DNA of 64,000 nucleotides from Hyalella azteca (Eukaryota; Arthropoda; Malacostraca; Amphipoda; Hyalellidae), in assembly GCF_000764305.2 (NCBI RefSeq), contig NW_025940854.1:89806-153805 (forward strand), written 5' to 3'. The position numbers and the translations under genes were made by a program. The notes beneath the pieces were generated by a model. That model saw only the letters and a program-made list of their open reading frames with translations, was not told the DNA's origin and did not search any database. Shown here in pieces: positions 1 to 14,198 of the stretch. Position 1 is the stretch's first letter, and each line of letters begins with the position of its first letter.

Positions 1-94
1 ACTGGAAGTTTGAAATTTGAAGGTAAAAACTACTAATAATAATCAATAATCCCAACAAAGATTTAATGTTCACCGACTTGACCTGCGGTCTCAG

Positions 95-244
95 AGCCGC
101 GATATACGGGCTGGTGGCCGAGGTATTAGACAACCTCGGGTACCCGGGCGAGCTTTGTCTGTTGAGGGCCGTGTGCGAGATGCGGGAGGGGCCGCTGGCT
201 GAATCATACGGCTGGATCAAGGACATGCTAGAGTGGGCCTTGAC
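95..244 (+). CDS. DM4/DM12-family exon 3 copy (upstream duplicate)
   Basis: A 150-base exon with acceptor CTCAG before 95 and donor GTAAGT after 244. It encodes the cysteine-containing core of the DM4/DM12 family, including LCLLRAVCE. It is nearly identical to the exon at 1429-1578, and the flanking intron (1-94 versus about 1333-1428) is copied too. Exon-2-type sequence follows it rather than precedes it, so it is either the end of a preceding paralogue cut by the window or a local segmental duplication or assembly overlap. The reading frame and phases (start after 2 nt, end with 2 nt) match the homologous exons of the other genes. Confidence 0.75.
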
Positions 245-747
245 GTAAGTAATTAGCTTCTGTTATTTACACTATAATAATTATCCTATTCCCTTCACTC
301 GTGAGTTGACAGGGCGACCTTCCGAAATTTAATATATATCCGAAACGAAATGTGCTAAAATTTGAACTAAAGTATGATTTAATTTGAACCAAACTATGAT
401 GAAAATTTAACCGAAATTTCATTAATTGTGAACAGTAGTTTGATTGAAATGATGAAATTTGATTAATTGTGAACAGTAGTTTGATTTTAAAAATGGGACA
501 CGAGTTCATAGGTCTAAGTCGTTGCTATTACGCAGTAAGTGGAGCTAATTTCCCTTTTAGAATGGTTGAAAGACTGAATCAAAATAGCGTGTCAACTTAC
601 GATTATTGCAGTTAATTCGAACTAAAAATATCACTTCTTGAATGAGGGAGACTATAAAATTCACGCTCTTATAAAAAATAGTAATAATTTGACACTGACC
701 ATTTTATTAGCCATAAAGACTCCATGAAACCGTTTTTCATCTCAAAG

Positions 748-3035
748 TGAACTTCGACACCCTCGGTTGGACGGACGAGCTGAACCCATTTGGCCTTTAT
801 CCTTCTATCTTCAGGCGCAAGCGCGGTCTCGACCCTCCAGCTTTCGGCTCCACGTAAGTTTCATCCTTCTATCTTCATGTCATCCTTCTGTCATCCTTCA
901 TGTCATCCTCGTCATGTCATCCACATGTCATCCTCCTTGCTCCACGAATGTTTCATCCTTCTATCTTCAGGGGCAAGCGCGGTCTCGACCCTCCTGCCTT
1001 CGGCTCCACGTAAGTTTCGTCGTAAGACGACTACTTGTACAATTATACATACTACTAGACTACTTGTGCATACCACATACTAATTATTCAAGTAGACGAC
1101 TACTTGACTAATTATACATCTTGGTTTCTTGAATTATACATCTTAGTTTCTTAATGTGTCTCTCGAATATCAGCAGGATGTTGAAAACTTAGGGCTATTG
1201 ATGCAAATTATTTTCCTTGCTTATGAATGGCACAACTTTATTTATTTTGAAAACTTATTCATGCACCTGGATTGAGAAATATTAATTATATATCATACCG
1301 AATAACGGCTGCTATGTCTTTATTTGCTGCATGAACTGGAAGTTTGAAATTTGAAGGTAAAAATTACTAAAAATAATCAATAATCCCAATAAAGATTTAA
1401 TGTTCTCTGATTTGACTTGCGGTCTCAGCGCCGCGATATACGGGCTGGTGGCCGAGGTATTAGACAACCTCGGGTACCCGGGCGAGCTTTGTCTGTTGAG
1501 GGCCGTGTGCGAGATGCGGGAGGGACCGCTCGCTGAATCATACGGCTGGATCAAGGACATGCTCGAGTGGGCCTTGACGTAAGTGATTACCTTTTATTAT
1601 TTACATAAACATTATGAAAGGAGGACCGCTCGCTGAATCATACGGCTTGATCAAGGATATGCTCGAGTGGGTTTTGACTTAAGTAAAACTTACTTTTATT
1701 ATGAAAATTTTTAATGAGACGAATCCGCTGGTCATTAATCGAACTTCTATAAACAAGCAAATCGTGCCATCTAATTTTAATTTTTATTATTTGTTATAAT
1801 TTACCTTTTATTACGAATCTTGAATGAATTTGTTTAGTAAGCATCGTTAGCAGAAAAGGAGCCAAGGTTTTATTTATTACGTTATTATGAGAGACATTAA
1901 ATTAAAGGATTATATGTGATTTGGCTATTCAAATATCGAGGTTATGAATTGTTTTCCATTTATGCTAGAGGTTGTATAATTTCCTGGCAGAATAAATAAT
2001 TCATTAATCATACGCTATTCGCATCTCCTACATTTTTATACTTCCATGAAAAGTTTATTTTTTTTAACATTTCCCTCCACGACCTGGAAAAATACAGCGC
2101 ATCGCCAGAAACTAAATAAAAACAGTATTTGATATTTTCTATCGCAGCCCTTCCATGAACTCTAAGTCCTCTAAAGGACTCGAGAAATATTACAAGGCGG
2201 AGAAACTCGGTCGTACCCTGGACTGCTCGCGCTACTCGAACTGCTCCCTTGCAATCTTTACAAGTGCTGCTGCTGATAGAGGGTGAGTTCGCTCAACATT
2301 ACGATTATTATGAAATGTTTTCTGTAAAATTATTTCTTTTATTTGAGTTGTATTTACATGGCTAATGATGACATTTGCTAAAGGCCAACATAGTCGAATC
2401 AAAGCTAACAATCATTAACTTAGGTATTGTTTCGTCTATATGAGAACTTTGTGAAGTATCTTACACTTGTGAACATCGTTTGTGCATAAATTTGCGCTTT
2501 TTTAATATCAACCTCTAAACTGACCTTATTACTATTAAATATTTCAACAGAAATGTTATTCCGCTGTGAAATACATAAAATTATCGTAAAGTGTACAAAC
2601 TGAGCATAATTCCAAAAGTAAAAATTTTGGAGTTTGATCAGTCCCCGCTCAAACTCTGAGTGACGTGACCAGGAATGGTTTTCTTTGAACAGAGGGTCCA
2701 GCGAGTATAGAAAACATCGGAAGAAACCAGTGCCAGAAGAGTTAACAAATGTCATAAAGGCATCAGAAGAAGGCAAAGTGCTTAGCAAACAAGAGAAGCT
2801 CAGATATAAAACGCTCAACAAAAAGATGCTTCACGAAGAAAATATGAAGGAAGAACACATGCCTGGTGAAGAGGACTTTGTGAAGTCGAGAACACCGAGC
2901 AAGCAAGCGTTCTACGAAATTTCCCAGGAAAAAATTACCGTGAACACGTTTGCAGAGAAGTTGAAACAACAAAGAATGATGGAAAAAATACAAGCCATAG
3001 CCATGATGCAGGCCTTTAAAAAAGTCATTAGATAA
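748..3035 (+). CDS. DM4/DM12-family gene 1 (exons 2-5)
   Basis: Exons 748-853, 1429-1578, 2148-2282 and 2693-3035 join in one frame with intron phases 2, 2, 2. Exon 748 begins with an NFDTLG motif and has a basic RRKRG stretch. Exon 1429 carries LCLLRAVCE. Exon 2148 carries the YYKAEKLG...DCSRYSNC block. Together these are the conserved cysteine pattern of the arthropod DM4/DM12 family, whose members are mostly secreted proteins of unknown function. The last exon adds about 113 residues rich in Lys and Glu, ending MMQAFKKVIR-stop, an unusual charged tail. The first exon (signal peptide, RxKR site) was not found. The 3' ends of exons 2 and 3, with their donors, are duplicated downstream (953-1009, 1621-1681). 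Function is not known; the family call is by motif. Confidence 0.8.
953..1020 (+). repeat. Duplicate of DM gene 1 exon 2 end plus donor
   Basis: This stretch repeats about 797-860, including the acceptor-like TATCTTCAG, the RGLDPPAFGST coding end and the donor CACGTAAGTTTC, with few changes. A short ATGTCATCC-type repeat (878-930) separates the two copies. If spliced it would act as a decoy or alternative donor. Confidence 0.7.
1621..1690 (+). repeat. Duplicate of DM gene 1 exon 3 end plus donor
   Basis: From GAGGACCGCTCGCTGAATCA onward this copies the last ~60 bases of exon 1429-1578 and the following splice site (TTGACTTAAGTAAAA in place of TTGACGTAAGTGATT). The GT of the donor has become TT, so this copy has probably lost donor function. 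Confidence 0.75.
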
Positions 3036-6000
3036 TGGTTAAGTATACATTCAAGTACAGAATAGTTATCCGTTGGAGTGACTGCGCCTCCAGTAGTCTA
3101 CGCTGATCACCGGTGCAAGAAAAGTTCCTGTAAGCTATTCTCACGAGGCCATCTTTTCTTCTTTTTGAAAATGTGACTATTGGTTGTCAAAGCATAAGAG
3201 TCAGTCCAAGTGCGACCATTTATTTAGTCGTCATTTTGGTACAGCATTTAGTTATGCAGCTTTGACTTTCAAGCCATGAATTTACTTGTATGAAGAAAAG
3301 TTGTTAGCCTACATAATAATGTTTGGTGAGATCGAGTGGTAAATGTTTAGTGAGACCTTGTAGATCCACGAACGGTGTTGAAAGTTTGAACAGCTAATTC
3401 TACTACGTACTAACCAGCTTACGAATACTCGTCTTACAGAACAAAATTAAGGTATTATTGGCACAATAACTTTTATTTTTTGTGAATTGCGTTTTCATCC
3501 TTCCTTAAAGCTTTAGTTGAATGTGGCTGAGGATGCGAGTCTCATTTTACCCGCTACAATTTTCCTACCTGGCCGATCTGCAAAGGCATTCCTTGAACGT
3601 GCATGCTAATTATTGATGGGTTAAGTAATGGCATTACGAATATTGTTACTTTAACAAGAAGAACTGTAAAGGCATTAATAAGTATTACCATTAAAGCGGC
3701 GGTGGTTGGTGCAGTTATTTTAGTGATTTGAATCTTTTACGGGTTAAATCACACAAACCTACCTTGATTTTATTAGGAAATGACATTATTATTTGTTTAC
3801 CAAATGCGGATCTGCGTAATGTATGATGGAAGTACCAATGAACTTGTTATAATACGAGCACATATTTTAATGGTCTTCATATAAAATAAAAGAATAATGT
3901 GAACAAATTCAAGTTTTTTACACAGCTGTATTGAATTAAATATTTTTTTTCTCCTAAGCTTAAATTTCTTGCATGCCATTATTTAGGTTGATAAGAACTA
4001 TTTGGCCGTTAATAATCAGCTATGTTTGTAATGAAGTATCCATCACTAACCATCGTTTACAATCAATCAGTTGCTCCATGGAAGAATTGAGCGTTGACCA
4101 GAATATTTAAATACCTATTTATTTTAATGTAAGATCTGTTGTTTACATTAAAGATCTTACATTACAGATCTTACCTGTTGTTTATGACCCACCTAATAAA
4201 TCACGGAGATATTATGTCTTTTTTCTCGAAATAAAAAAAAAACCTTTTACGTTAGTTTTTCAGTATGTGCAACCTCAGTAAAACTTGGAAAAACATACAA
4301 CGCAGTGATGAAATTTTAATTTACTGCTCAAATTATGGTCAATATTTGAGTGAAAATCATTTCTGAGAGATTATTAATAATATTTATATAAGAAGATAAC
4401 GAGATAATTCCCAAGGTTAAGTTTTCCGATCTAGAATTAAAATTAGTTCAAAATACATAAATATATATTTCTTTTTTAATCACACCGGAAGGTTGTACGT
4501 CAAACATACTAACATTTTCAAACATTTAAATTAAAGAAATTTGTCAGTTTCGAATGTCTTGTTGATCATACAGTTCGTGACGGCAACTTCACAACGAATC
4601 CCTTATGAAAAATTAAACGATCAGCTTCGGAGGCACACGCATAACACGCACACATTTTACCACAGCCTTGTTTTCAATTGGTCACATGGGGAGAAGCAAT
4701 TAACGGTCTTTAAACACATATGGTGCGCTAAACGCGCGTAAAGCCCCTGATTCACAACCGTCAGTTCTCAAACTAACTTGGTTTGTTTCTGTGCCATTTT
4801 TTTCAATAAAAAGATTCGTCCAACTCCACTCTTTAATGAGATTTCACTCTGATCTCATCAGTACTAGATTAATTTAAAGTCAGTGAAATGGCATTCAATC
4901 AAAGCTAGCAGCGCAGCTGCTAAGACACGTCAAGACCAGCTGCTTAATTTCTGTCGAATATTCGACACGTATATTTTTTTATCGTACAGTGATCAGCATC
5001 GCCTTCGTATAATAGTGATTGTGTATTCGGATCATGAGCTTCTATGAAGAATTGGATGCTGGGACGAACACCAAGCGTCAGGCAGTTCATATACTGCTTT
5101 AAATTTGTACAATAATAAAGTGGCGGGCGAGAGATCTTTGCCGACAGAGATACTTAGTAATTGCTAAAGTGAAAAATAAGAGGCTGCAGTGATGTTAACT
5201 ATAGCAAAACGGCAGGTGATGGAAGAGTTTGCTTCAACAAGGTAAATAATTGTTCAAGACACAATTAAATTGATGGATGGAAATCAAGAAGTAAGTTGGA
5301 TAGAATCAGTCCCAATGAGAAACTAGTGGTGAGCATAACGAATTAAAGATTCGCTAAATTAACAGTATGACCAATCATGAATCATCAGAAACTTGAATAT
5401 CGGACTCGTCATAAATAATAAATTTCTCTGTTCGAAAGCGTCTATTAAACATATTTTGTTGGTATTTAGAATTATTAAACTATGTGCGTTTATTTTGGAC
5501 TCACGATTATCACAGAATTAGAATCATCGAATTAAACTGAAGAATACGAGCTATAAATTAATGAGATGCTCTGTAAATCGAGAAACGCAACTTCTAAATC
5601 CTACAACTTTTTTATCACTAGCCACTGAACCTGTTGATGCCTGAACAACAGTCAACTGCCAGTTGATTAGCACGGACTGATTATAAAGAGGAATATTACT
5701 GCAGACGCAATCAAGTCTTCCATTCGCAAAGCTGACTTAATTTGATGCAGCCTCGAAGATGGTTTGTATTTGAGGCGGTTTGACACCAAATATTCGTTCA
5801 CAAAATTAGCGGGAAAATAAGAGTAAATCAATATATTACATGTTGGAATTAAACGAAATAAATATTGATATAAATCATAGCGCCAAGACAGTGAATTTGA
5901 CTATTTAAAAAACTGTTTGTTCTTACTATTAGCTTTAATACTTGATTTAATTGATTAAATTTCAAAAATTATTTGCAATTCATAAAAATTAGCATTTTCC

Positions 6001-9000
6001 ACAATCATCATCTAACTTAATTGAAAATTGAATCCCTGAGATAATTTACAAAATTGGTCTCGAGATCGCACAATTCTTTCCGCTTTTGCTGATACGTAAC
6101 GATATCTTTTTGTGTCTCTATCGTCTTACTCATCTTGCACCTGATGCAAAAAAACTTGTAAATAACAGTCCAAGTGGAAATTCCGGCCTGTATGCAGTCC
6201 CGTGCCGATTTTTTTTGTGTCCGTCAGAATTTCCGGTGAAACTCATAAGCAAGGCGCGGCCGCTCCTCTGATTTTTAACGATAAAATTTGACCTGTAGCC
6301 TCTCGGACGATGCATGAAGCACCAGCCCTAGGACAACTCTAACAACTTAGTCCACTTTCTGAGCGGAACAGCAAGGTTCCACAGAGACCTCACTGGATTG
6401 GTTAATAAAAACAGGATTTATCCAAGATACAATAAACAATATTCGAGAGCCACCTGCATTTCCCATCGTGAGTCATTGGCAAATTGTTTTTTGAGATTTT
6501 TCGAGTAAATTAGTCTTTTGCACACTAGTAGTTTTATCTCGAATAAGTTTTTGTTGAAGTAGATAATTAGGTATAGTGGTGTCATTTAAGGTTTTAATCA
6601 TTCCCTCATCTCCGTTTAAAGCCGTATTATCTTTTGGGTGTTTATTGAGTTAAAAAAAAAAGAATTACGTTATTAGACACTTATTTCATGCATATTTAAA
6701 GCATAGGGTGAAAAAATAATAGTTAATTCCCGAGTTATGTTACGAGGGGTGTGCACGTATCATATCCTGAAACGCATTATAGGATCAGGACAGAAGCGGT
6801 GGCTCAGGTTTGAATGTCAAAGTTCAGTGAAAGCTGCCGCCCATCTCAAGTCATGTTCTCAGCGGGCAAAATTACCAAGTATTACGGCTGAGGCCTGTCC
6901 TGCTAGCCCCGATTATGCAGACCAGTTCAGTGCATTGTCCTACCCGAGAATGCGGCAAGAAACGGGCTGTTCTAACCGAGGCGCTCGAGCGAAACACTTC
7001 CAACTTATTGAGCTCAAGAGGTTCCGCAGGATTCTTGGAGCTGGTCCTCGAAATTATTGATTTTAAAGAATCAATTGATAATTTATACGACCTATCAGAG
7101 GGAATTAATCTTCAGTTAATAGAGAAATTTAGGAGTTTTAGTATGGAACAGAAATGACATAATAAATATCACAATCCTTATAAAAGGTGCACAGATAATT
7201 TTTAAATATAATATCATTTATTCAAAGTTTTTGATAGTATTTTAAGGTAAAACTGCTAAGGAATCACGTGCAATTTTTTTGGAATATATTATGGCAAAAC
7301 TGCTAAGGAATCACGTGCAATTTTGCTTAAATTTAAATGAAATACAAGTATGAAACAAATAGCATGTAGAGAATCATTTTATAGGACATCTGAAATGTTC
7401 GGCTCACGCTGAATCTACAAGATAATTATAGATTAAATTCCACTGCTAGAATTGAACTGCATTCATTGTCCCATTTAAGATACCTGAAATATAATTCGTG
7501 CGTACATGGGAATTCAAGATAATTATTTACTTAATTATAGCATTCAGTGCCATACTTCAGGACACTTGAAATGGCGCCCTCACGCAGCCCTGCGCAGGAA
7601 TGCGTGCAAAGGAGTGGTTGCAGCGCCCGGCCTCCGCTCCAGGGTCTGTCCTAGCAGATTCAGGTCACTTAATTCTTAGCTCTTAAATCTCACAGGCGAC
7701 ATTTGGGTGGCCTGCGGTTGAACGACCACGAATATCCTGCATGGGATACACGAACAATAATGGGCGCCGTGCAGCGCCCTGAAGGATACCAACAGGACTA
7801 TCCTAGACAGCACCGTTAGTGACGACAATAAAGAATAATGTCAGGACCCTTAGAAATCATATTGAAGCTTTCGCTTTAGAAAGGACCTTGTTTCTGACTC
7901 AATGTTCGGCGAGTTAATACAACGCTCTTGTTGAAGTGCAGGCTCCTTTGTGCTCATACACTGGAGATGACACAAGGACTGAGCTTTTAAGTCTTAGAGA
8001 AACACGGTATTATCAACCGTATAAAAAATATTGCTCACAAGAGCAATAATGTGGCAAATACCGGCATAGACCCCTATCAAGAAATGGAACATAGGCGAGT
8101 CATTGAGGAACTTTCTCCGTAGTGCTGCCCCAGTGTTAAGGGAGTTAGTGATGGGCCATCAGTCGTAATTTATTGACTCCTCCTACAGGAAACTGATACA
8201 AGAGAGTGGAAGAAAAGCATTGCGTTGAAGCACGGACTGCGACCTGACCAAATCTTTAATTCATTGTATAGCCCATTTTTTAAATGGAATAAAATTGTCT
8301 GAAAACAACGGTTCGGTGTACAATGTGATCTCGGAAGATAAGGTTACGTCTTATAGCAGCTAAATTTGTCAATGCGCGATCATCTGTGTTAATTGAGGTT
8401 ACTTTCGTAGTCGTATTTTATTGATGTTTCTAATGGTTGATGTTTCCAATAGTAACAAAATACCCGTAGAACTTTGCAAGTACGATGTTACTTTAAATTT
8501 TCAAAGTGGTCAAACATACTTTGCTGGCAATATCTGACTTTTAACAACTTCATTATCTAACTGAAAGACACTTTACGTCAACGTTATGTCAGCAGCACAC
8601 GATGTCGGTCCCGACCGCTTGCTGCATCGTTGCGCCACAGTGTTGCCTTACCGGGGCGCTGTAAAATCCCTTACTCGTGGCGGAACCGATACCGGATTCA
8701 CTAACAATACTCAGGAGCAAAATGAGGTTCAATGTTTTCGAATTTCAAGGTTAATATTCCTGATCGAAATGATAATTTGACGATAGTGGTTACGATTGAA
8801 ATGTTGCCTTATGTCAGCAAAATGATTATTGAAAATTTTAGTTTAGGGGAAAAGAATACAGGAGGCTTACAATCGATGCTATACAAATCTAAATTGTAAG
8901 ACTCGAGGATTTATGCTTAACACAAAACCTTTGCTGTAACATTTTTTGTAATAATTTTTTTCTGAACCCAAAACATTAGCTGAACACGCGAGGCTGAGAT

Positions 9001-12000
9001 TTGAATTTTCTAGAAGGTATCCACAATGCATGCATGTACTGGCACGTTGAGGCTTGAGGAGTGTGCATCAGCGTCTGTCAGCAGCAACATCTTTGTACAG
9101 TGGAATTGATTAATTTTTTGGCAGAAAAGAATATAGTCAAAAGTTACCGCAAGGTGAAATACAAGAAGCTTTCTTCAGCACAGTCGTCCTCGAAGTAAGA
9201 AGTCGGAATCTTCCTATAACCATTAATCGATTTTTAAAATAGACCCTGCGCAATATTCGGCTTCGGTGTACTGAACGTATTTTAATTAATTTTCTACTTA
9301 CCGTTTGTGACAATTGTTACGCGTGCACAAATGGTTACAAGCTACAGCATTCCGCGGACCTTCCATGAATTAAATAACACTATTATTCATTTATATGTCT
9401 GAAATATACTTGCCAAAAATTCAAGTAATTCTATGAATGCGACAAATGCAGTTTTTCGGGAAGCGTGTCTGCAACTTGCGCAGGAGAGCCAATTGTTTCT
9501 CGCTGAGACATTGCTTAATAAGAGAGATTTTTAGATGGAACAGAATTAAGTAGGAACAGTGTTGCGTGTAAGTAAGTGGCCTAAGCAAATTTAAAATTAT
9601 ACGAGGGGCGTCATGGATAATAGGCAGCTTTTTCATTCCTATTCAGAGTCAGTCCAGGAAGTTGTGAAAAAAAGTGAAATTGGGCTTTGAAGCGATTAAA
9701 GGGCCATTCATTGGCTTCATTTTATTTATTTATAATTTATTTCGCGTATTTCCTGGAAAGAAATACCCTGAAATTACTTTATCCGGGAAATGCTGTGCAG
9801 TTAAACGCATTCATTTTACCAGGAACCGAGTGAGGAAATACAGCTTGAAGTGCTGCGGTATACACGTCTTGCGTATCGCGTCTGGAAATGATATTGAGTC
9901 GACTTTATGTTTTTTAATGTTATATATATGCATTAAATTACTGCTGTATTGAACCCCGTAGTCTCATTATTTTATCTGGAGTTAATTTTGTTCAAGGGAA
10001 AATAAATATAAATTATAAAAAATAAGAATTCAAAATTAAATTAATTATCATGCTGCCGTTTTTGTAGCTGTTAATTAATTTTTATTCTTCCCATAAATTC
10101 CCTCGTGTACTGAATTTAGCAGTAGGGGGTCAAGAGAGGGTCAATCGACAGTCGTTTAGCTGCTGAAATAAATAGACAGTACGCCAAAAGTTTATCCTTT
10201 ATCGTTCCAAATTTCCATGACGCGGTCGCTTATCCACTGCTGCGGTTGCCCTGGCGTGGCAGGGTGGCCAGCCTCCAGGCTTTGGGGGAGATCAGTGCCG
10301 CTTCAGCTCTCGTGAGGAAAGTGTGTGTGCCATGCATGATTACAGTCATCGTCCTAATTATCCTGGATCTCTCTCCCGGTAAAGTTTGATTGCAGCATTC
10401 TACTCATCTTCGCCACGTGTAGGTTTGCCTTTCGTACATTCGTTGCGTTGCATCTACTGATGAGGCAATACCGAAAGCTAGATGAACGTGTTTTGCTCTT
10501 TATATAACATCCACATAAACAAGGTCCAAGTTCCAAAGGATTTAAAAGTCAGTAAATGGCGGTAGGAACATAATATACGTTATTTTATACTCCTCTACGC
10601 TACTTGTTCCAAGACGTGTTCAACTTTCACCGTGGATTTCATCACTGCTGACGGTGAACCCGTCCCAAAGTAAACATAACTTTCTGATTAATTTGTCCTA
10701 GTTTAGGATTAGAAAACTATTCCAAAAGCACTTAAATTACCTGAAGCTAAGATCTCTTTTCGATATGGCCTCAAATTGACGAAGGAGATGACTAAGTCTA
10801 GTGCGTAATGAAGAAGGGAATAAGGCCACACAGATGACCAACGGTGCTCCATCTCTGACTCCGTATGCGAGACTAAACCCACGTGATCGACAGCTGCTTC
10901 CTCAGGTCAGTCAGTATCTTACTTAGGCTAATTAGAAGTCATTAAATAATTAGTATAATTAGTTGTAGTTTATTCGATGTCTTGATTTCATGTTGGTTTA
11001 GGTCAACATCATTTTCTTTGATCGCAAATATCGCGCCACTAAATTTAACTTCTCGATTAAACTTTAATAATACGTTTCCCAGGCTTATTTTTTTTACTTT
11101 AGAACTTATGTCGATGAATAAAACACTAATAAAATTTTTTGGCAGAAACAGGTTAAGTTGATTTTTTTAATGAAGACAACAGAATCCGCTGCAACTCTGA
11201 TGTTCTGAATAAAATCTAAGGTGCGTCACTGCCATCTTTGGAGAATGAATGGGTGAGAGGTGACAATTGATGCACAGATTGAAATGCTCCCAGCTATGTC
11301 CACGTGCTTGCCGGAAATCGTCACTATGTACATGAACACGAATTTTATTGATTTTTTTCTTCATAATTTAAAAAAAACTTACTGGTGTTGATTTTTAATT
11401 TAAAGTTGTATTTTTTGGCGATGAATGGTCCGATACACAAATATAATTATAGTGCGTTTCGTGATCATGATTGTCTGCTGGTAAGGTGAATTGAGTGGTA
11501 AACAATTCGAGTGATAAAATTTAATACCTTTAATGCGTATTATATCATTCAAAAAAGTAATCGAAAGTCGACTTCATCTTTACTTAGAGCCACAATATTT
11601 GCCTTATAACGTGTTTCGTTTTCAAACCTGGTTAGTAATTTTGTTTTTAATTTTAAAGCGTCTTACATAAGCAACAGGCCATACGCAAAACATGTTTTTA
11701 ACCCGCATAAAAAAACCAAAGTTAGCCGAACGTACTTGCCTGATACCACCAACTGTATTTTTGCGCGTACCACGTTTTTGCAAGCTCCAACGCGATTTCT
11801 TCATTTCACCGTTGTTTATAATGACTTACGTCTTTACCTGCAGCCTTAAGGCCCATGGGAGACAACTAGCGAGAAAGCTTTGATGTGTCGAGACGGGGGG
11901 GATATTCTCGGAAATGTGCTGCATTTCGTGCCTCTTTAATCAATCGCCACCAAAAAACTGGTCGTCTAACGAGGGCAGTCGTCGAATGCTTGCGATTGAG

Positions 12001-12054
12001 TTGATCGAATGTCAGGTTTTCAACGTACCGTAGCCACTCATCATCTAGGCTTAT
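3036..12054. other. Long gene-free interval
   Basis: No open frame here shows a recognisable domain or a plausible exon with conserved neighbours. Short frames such as those at 6737-7060 and 9674-9952 look random. Small visible structures are an inverted repeat around AGATCTTACATT near 4130-4180 and a two-copy direct repeat of about 55 bases at 7240-7325 (AACTGCTAAGGAATCACGTG). No RNA gene was recognised. Confidence 0.5.
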
Positions 12055-12200
12055 GGGACCATACTTTCAAAACTCGCTATGTGAACTTAAGTAATTACGC
12101 TCTATTTTCTAGTCTGTGATTGGTGGATTTTGCCTGAATGGCCGTCAATGGTTGGCTGATGAACTTACGATCTCTTAACTTTTTTTGAAAGTATGGCCCC
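12055..12200 (+). mobile_element. MITE family 1, copy a (146 bp, TIR)
   Basis: Terminal inverted repeats: the left end reads GGGACCATACTTTCAAAACT and the right end TTTTTGAAAGTATGGCCCC. The interior contains GATTGGTGGATTTTGC and GTCAATGGTTGGCTGATGAA. Three other copies lie in the window (31779-31926, 46215-46322, 55880-56025). No coding capacity, so a non-autonomous element. Superfamily not determined; no convincing target-site duplication was seen. Confidence 0.85.
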
Positions 12201-12299
12201 AGGTCCGGGCTCCAAGAAATCCCATATTTTAGTGTCATTTAGTTTCAAGTACACAAGATGTTACTTACATGAGTACCGAATAACACAACTTTGAATATT

Positions 12300-12455
12300 T
12301 GGATGAATTACTTCAAGGAAGAATACTGAGATGGATTACTTCAATGAGTATGGAATAATATCGCATTCAATACTATGATGAATTACTTCAATAAGTACAG
12401 AACAATAATGCATTCAATACTACGATAGATTACTTCAATGACAGAATAATACACG
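12300..12455. repeat. Degenerate tandem repeat (GATGAATTACTTCAA)
   Basis: About three imperfect units of 55-65 bases sharing GATGAATTACTTCAATGAGT and GCATTCAATACTA. Nothing coding is seen in 12456-13790 either, apart from a short TTAATTAATTTTCTTAG direct repeat near 13255-13300. Confidence 0.6.
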
Positions 12456-13794
12456 ATTTTAGACTGGATGACTAGTATTCCTGTAAATGTTCTCTACAAT
12501 AATTAAAAAATACATACATAGTTAAAATGGCAGCAGTAACTTGGCCTTAGTGTTTTGAGTTTTCCCCACGTCTCCCTAGAGTCATACTTTTTTCCATATC
12601 TTGCGCACGACTTTTATCATTTTGCAGAGGGACTTTCCAAATTCTGGCGTTTGGGGCGCTTGGGATTCTACCAGACAGAACTTATATGGTGAATGTGACC
12701 GTCTTCTACCTCCTGGGATACGTCCGGGCTGAATGAAAACGAAATATACTCAGTATGACGGATGCCGGTAGACCGAATTAAAAGAAGAGTTTTTCTTAAA
12801 TGACGTCAATGACTTGATGGATTTGAAGGCTTCTAAGAAACTATTTTCAAATTGGGGTCTAAGACCAATTAGGACAGCATGTTAGCATTTACACTTCGCT
12901 CTTAATATTAGTCGGGTAGTTTCCGGTTTTCACTTCGCGTTAATTAAACTGGTGAAAAAAGTAGGGCATAAATAGTGCATATTTCATTTGTTTTAAATTT
13001 TCAACGGTGTAATTTCACGGTTGATTATAACTGAACTCTGAAAAGAGTCAAAAGGATTTTTTCCAGTGTTGTCATCAAAATATGGTGTTATCAACACGTG
13101 AATCGTTTCTTGTCAACACTGGCATTGCTCAGCAAGAAACCGCATAGTCAAGCACACCGGATGGATCTGTGTTAATCTGCACTATTTTTCACCCTGCTAA
13201 AAAATATGCGTACTTCCAGATGCTTCATTTTTGCAGAAGAATTTTCTTCTGCAATTAATTAATTAATTTTCTTAGTTAAATTAATTAATTTTCTTAGTGC
13301 GTTAATAATAGCAGTTTTGTGGGTGCTACTTTCCATTTAGAAAATCTTTCGGAAGAATTGTGACAATCAGTGAAAGATGTTTATGAATTCATTTCGGTTT
13401 TTCGGTCGAACGAAATTCAACAGTCTTCAATTTACATGTTTCGTGATTGATCATATCGAGGAAAATTTTGTGTTAGAAATTTCGAATTTATACAATTATT
13501 TTGATTTTAGTTCATATAGATTGATGATGAGGTTCGATGATTCGTAATCGAGTGTAACAGAATATCTAATAAAACAATTTGTGAGTTAATCCTCGCGATT
13601 GCCGCTGGAATTTTTCGCTTGCATCCTCCTTATCGGGAAATTTTCTGCGTTTTTAGACCACAAACCGGACGGCTAGCGGCAGTAACTGTAGGGCAACTGA
13701 GAAGTTCAACAGGTTGCAGCCAGTGATCGTACCTCGTCGTCCTTGCGGTGGACAGCATTTAGTTTGTTGTGCCCTCGTTTGTAATTCTTGAAGA

Positions 13795-14035
13795 TGTTGA
13801 AATGTAAAATTAATTTGGTTTTCATTTCTTTTGAGACAATATTACCGTTATTATCTTGAAGCAGTTGAAATGTAAAATTCATTTGGTTTTCATTTCTTAT
13901 TGAGACAATATTACCGTTATTATCTTGAAGCAGTTGAAATGTAAAATTCATTTGGTTTTCATTTCTTTTGAGACAATATTACCATTATTATCCTGAAGCA
14001 GAAAGAAATGTAAAATTCATTTAGTTTTCATTTCT
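13795..14035. repeat. Minisatellite, ~64-bp unit, four copies
   Basis: Units carry GAAATGTAAAATTCATTTGG followed by TTTTCATTTCTTTTGAGACAATATTACCGTTATTATC. The last unit is more diverged. The array ends about 160 bases before the first sequencing adapter, so its relation to DM gene 2 cannot be seen. Confidence 0.8.
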
Positions 14036-14198
14036 AATAAGAAAATACTGCCGCTATGCAGAACTTATTGTGCTGTTAAAAGTTATTCTATAAACTCCGC
14101 CGTTTTCGCTGGACCAAAAAAATATTAGTAGGAACCGGGTTGTAGCTCGTTGTGCTTTCGATGATTTAATTATAAGATCACAGCTAGTATATGTGTAC

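Noticed and set aside
767..1111. 114-residue frame around 767-1111
   Set aside because: Frame differs from the conserved DM4/DM12 reading; it is a shadow of exon 748-853 and its duplicate.
6737..7157. Overlapping 107- and 80-residue frames
   Set aside because: No homology, no splice context, composition like surrounding intergenic DNA.
12600..12740. Possible DM4/DM12 exon after TTTTGCAG at about 12627
   Set aside because: No frame gives the conserved YFTPDRR or cysteine motifs.
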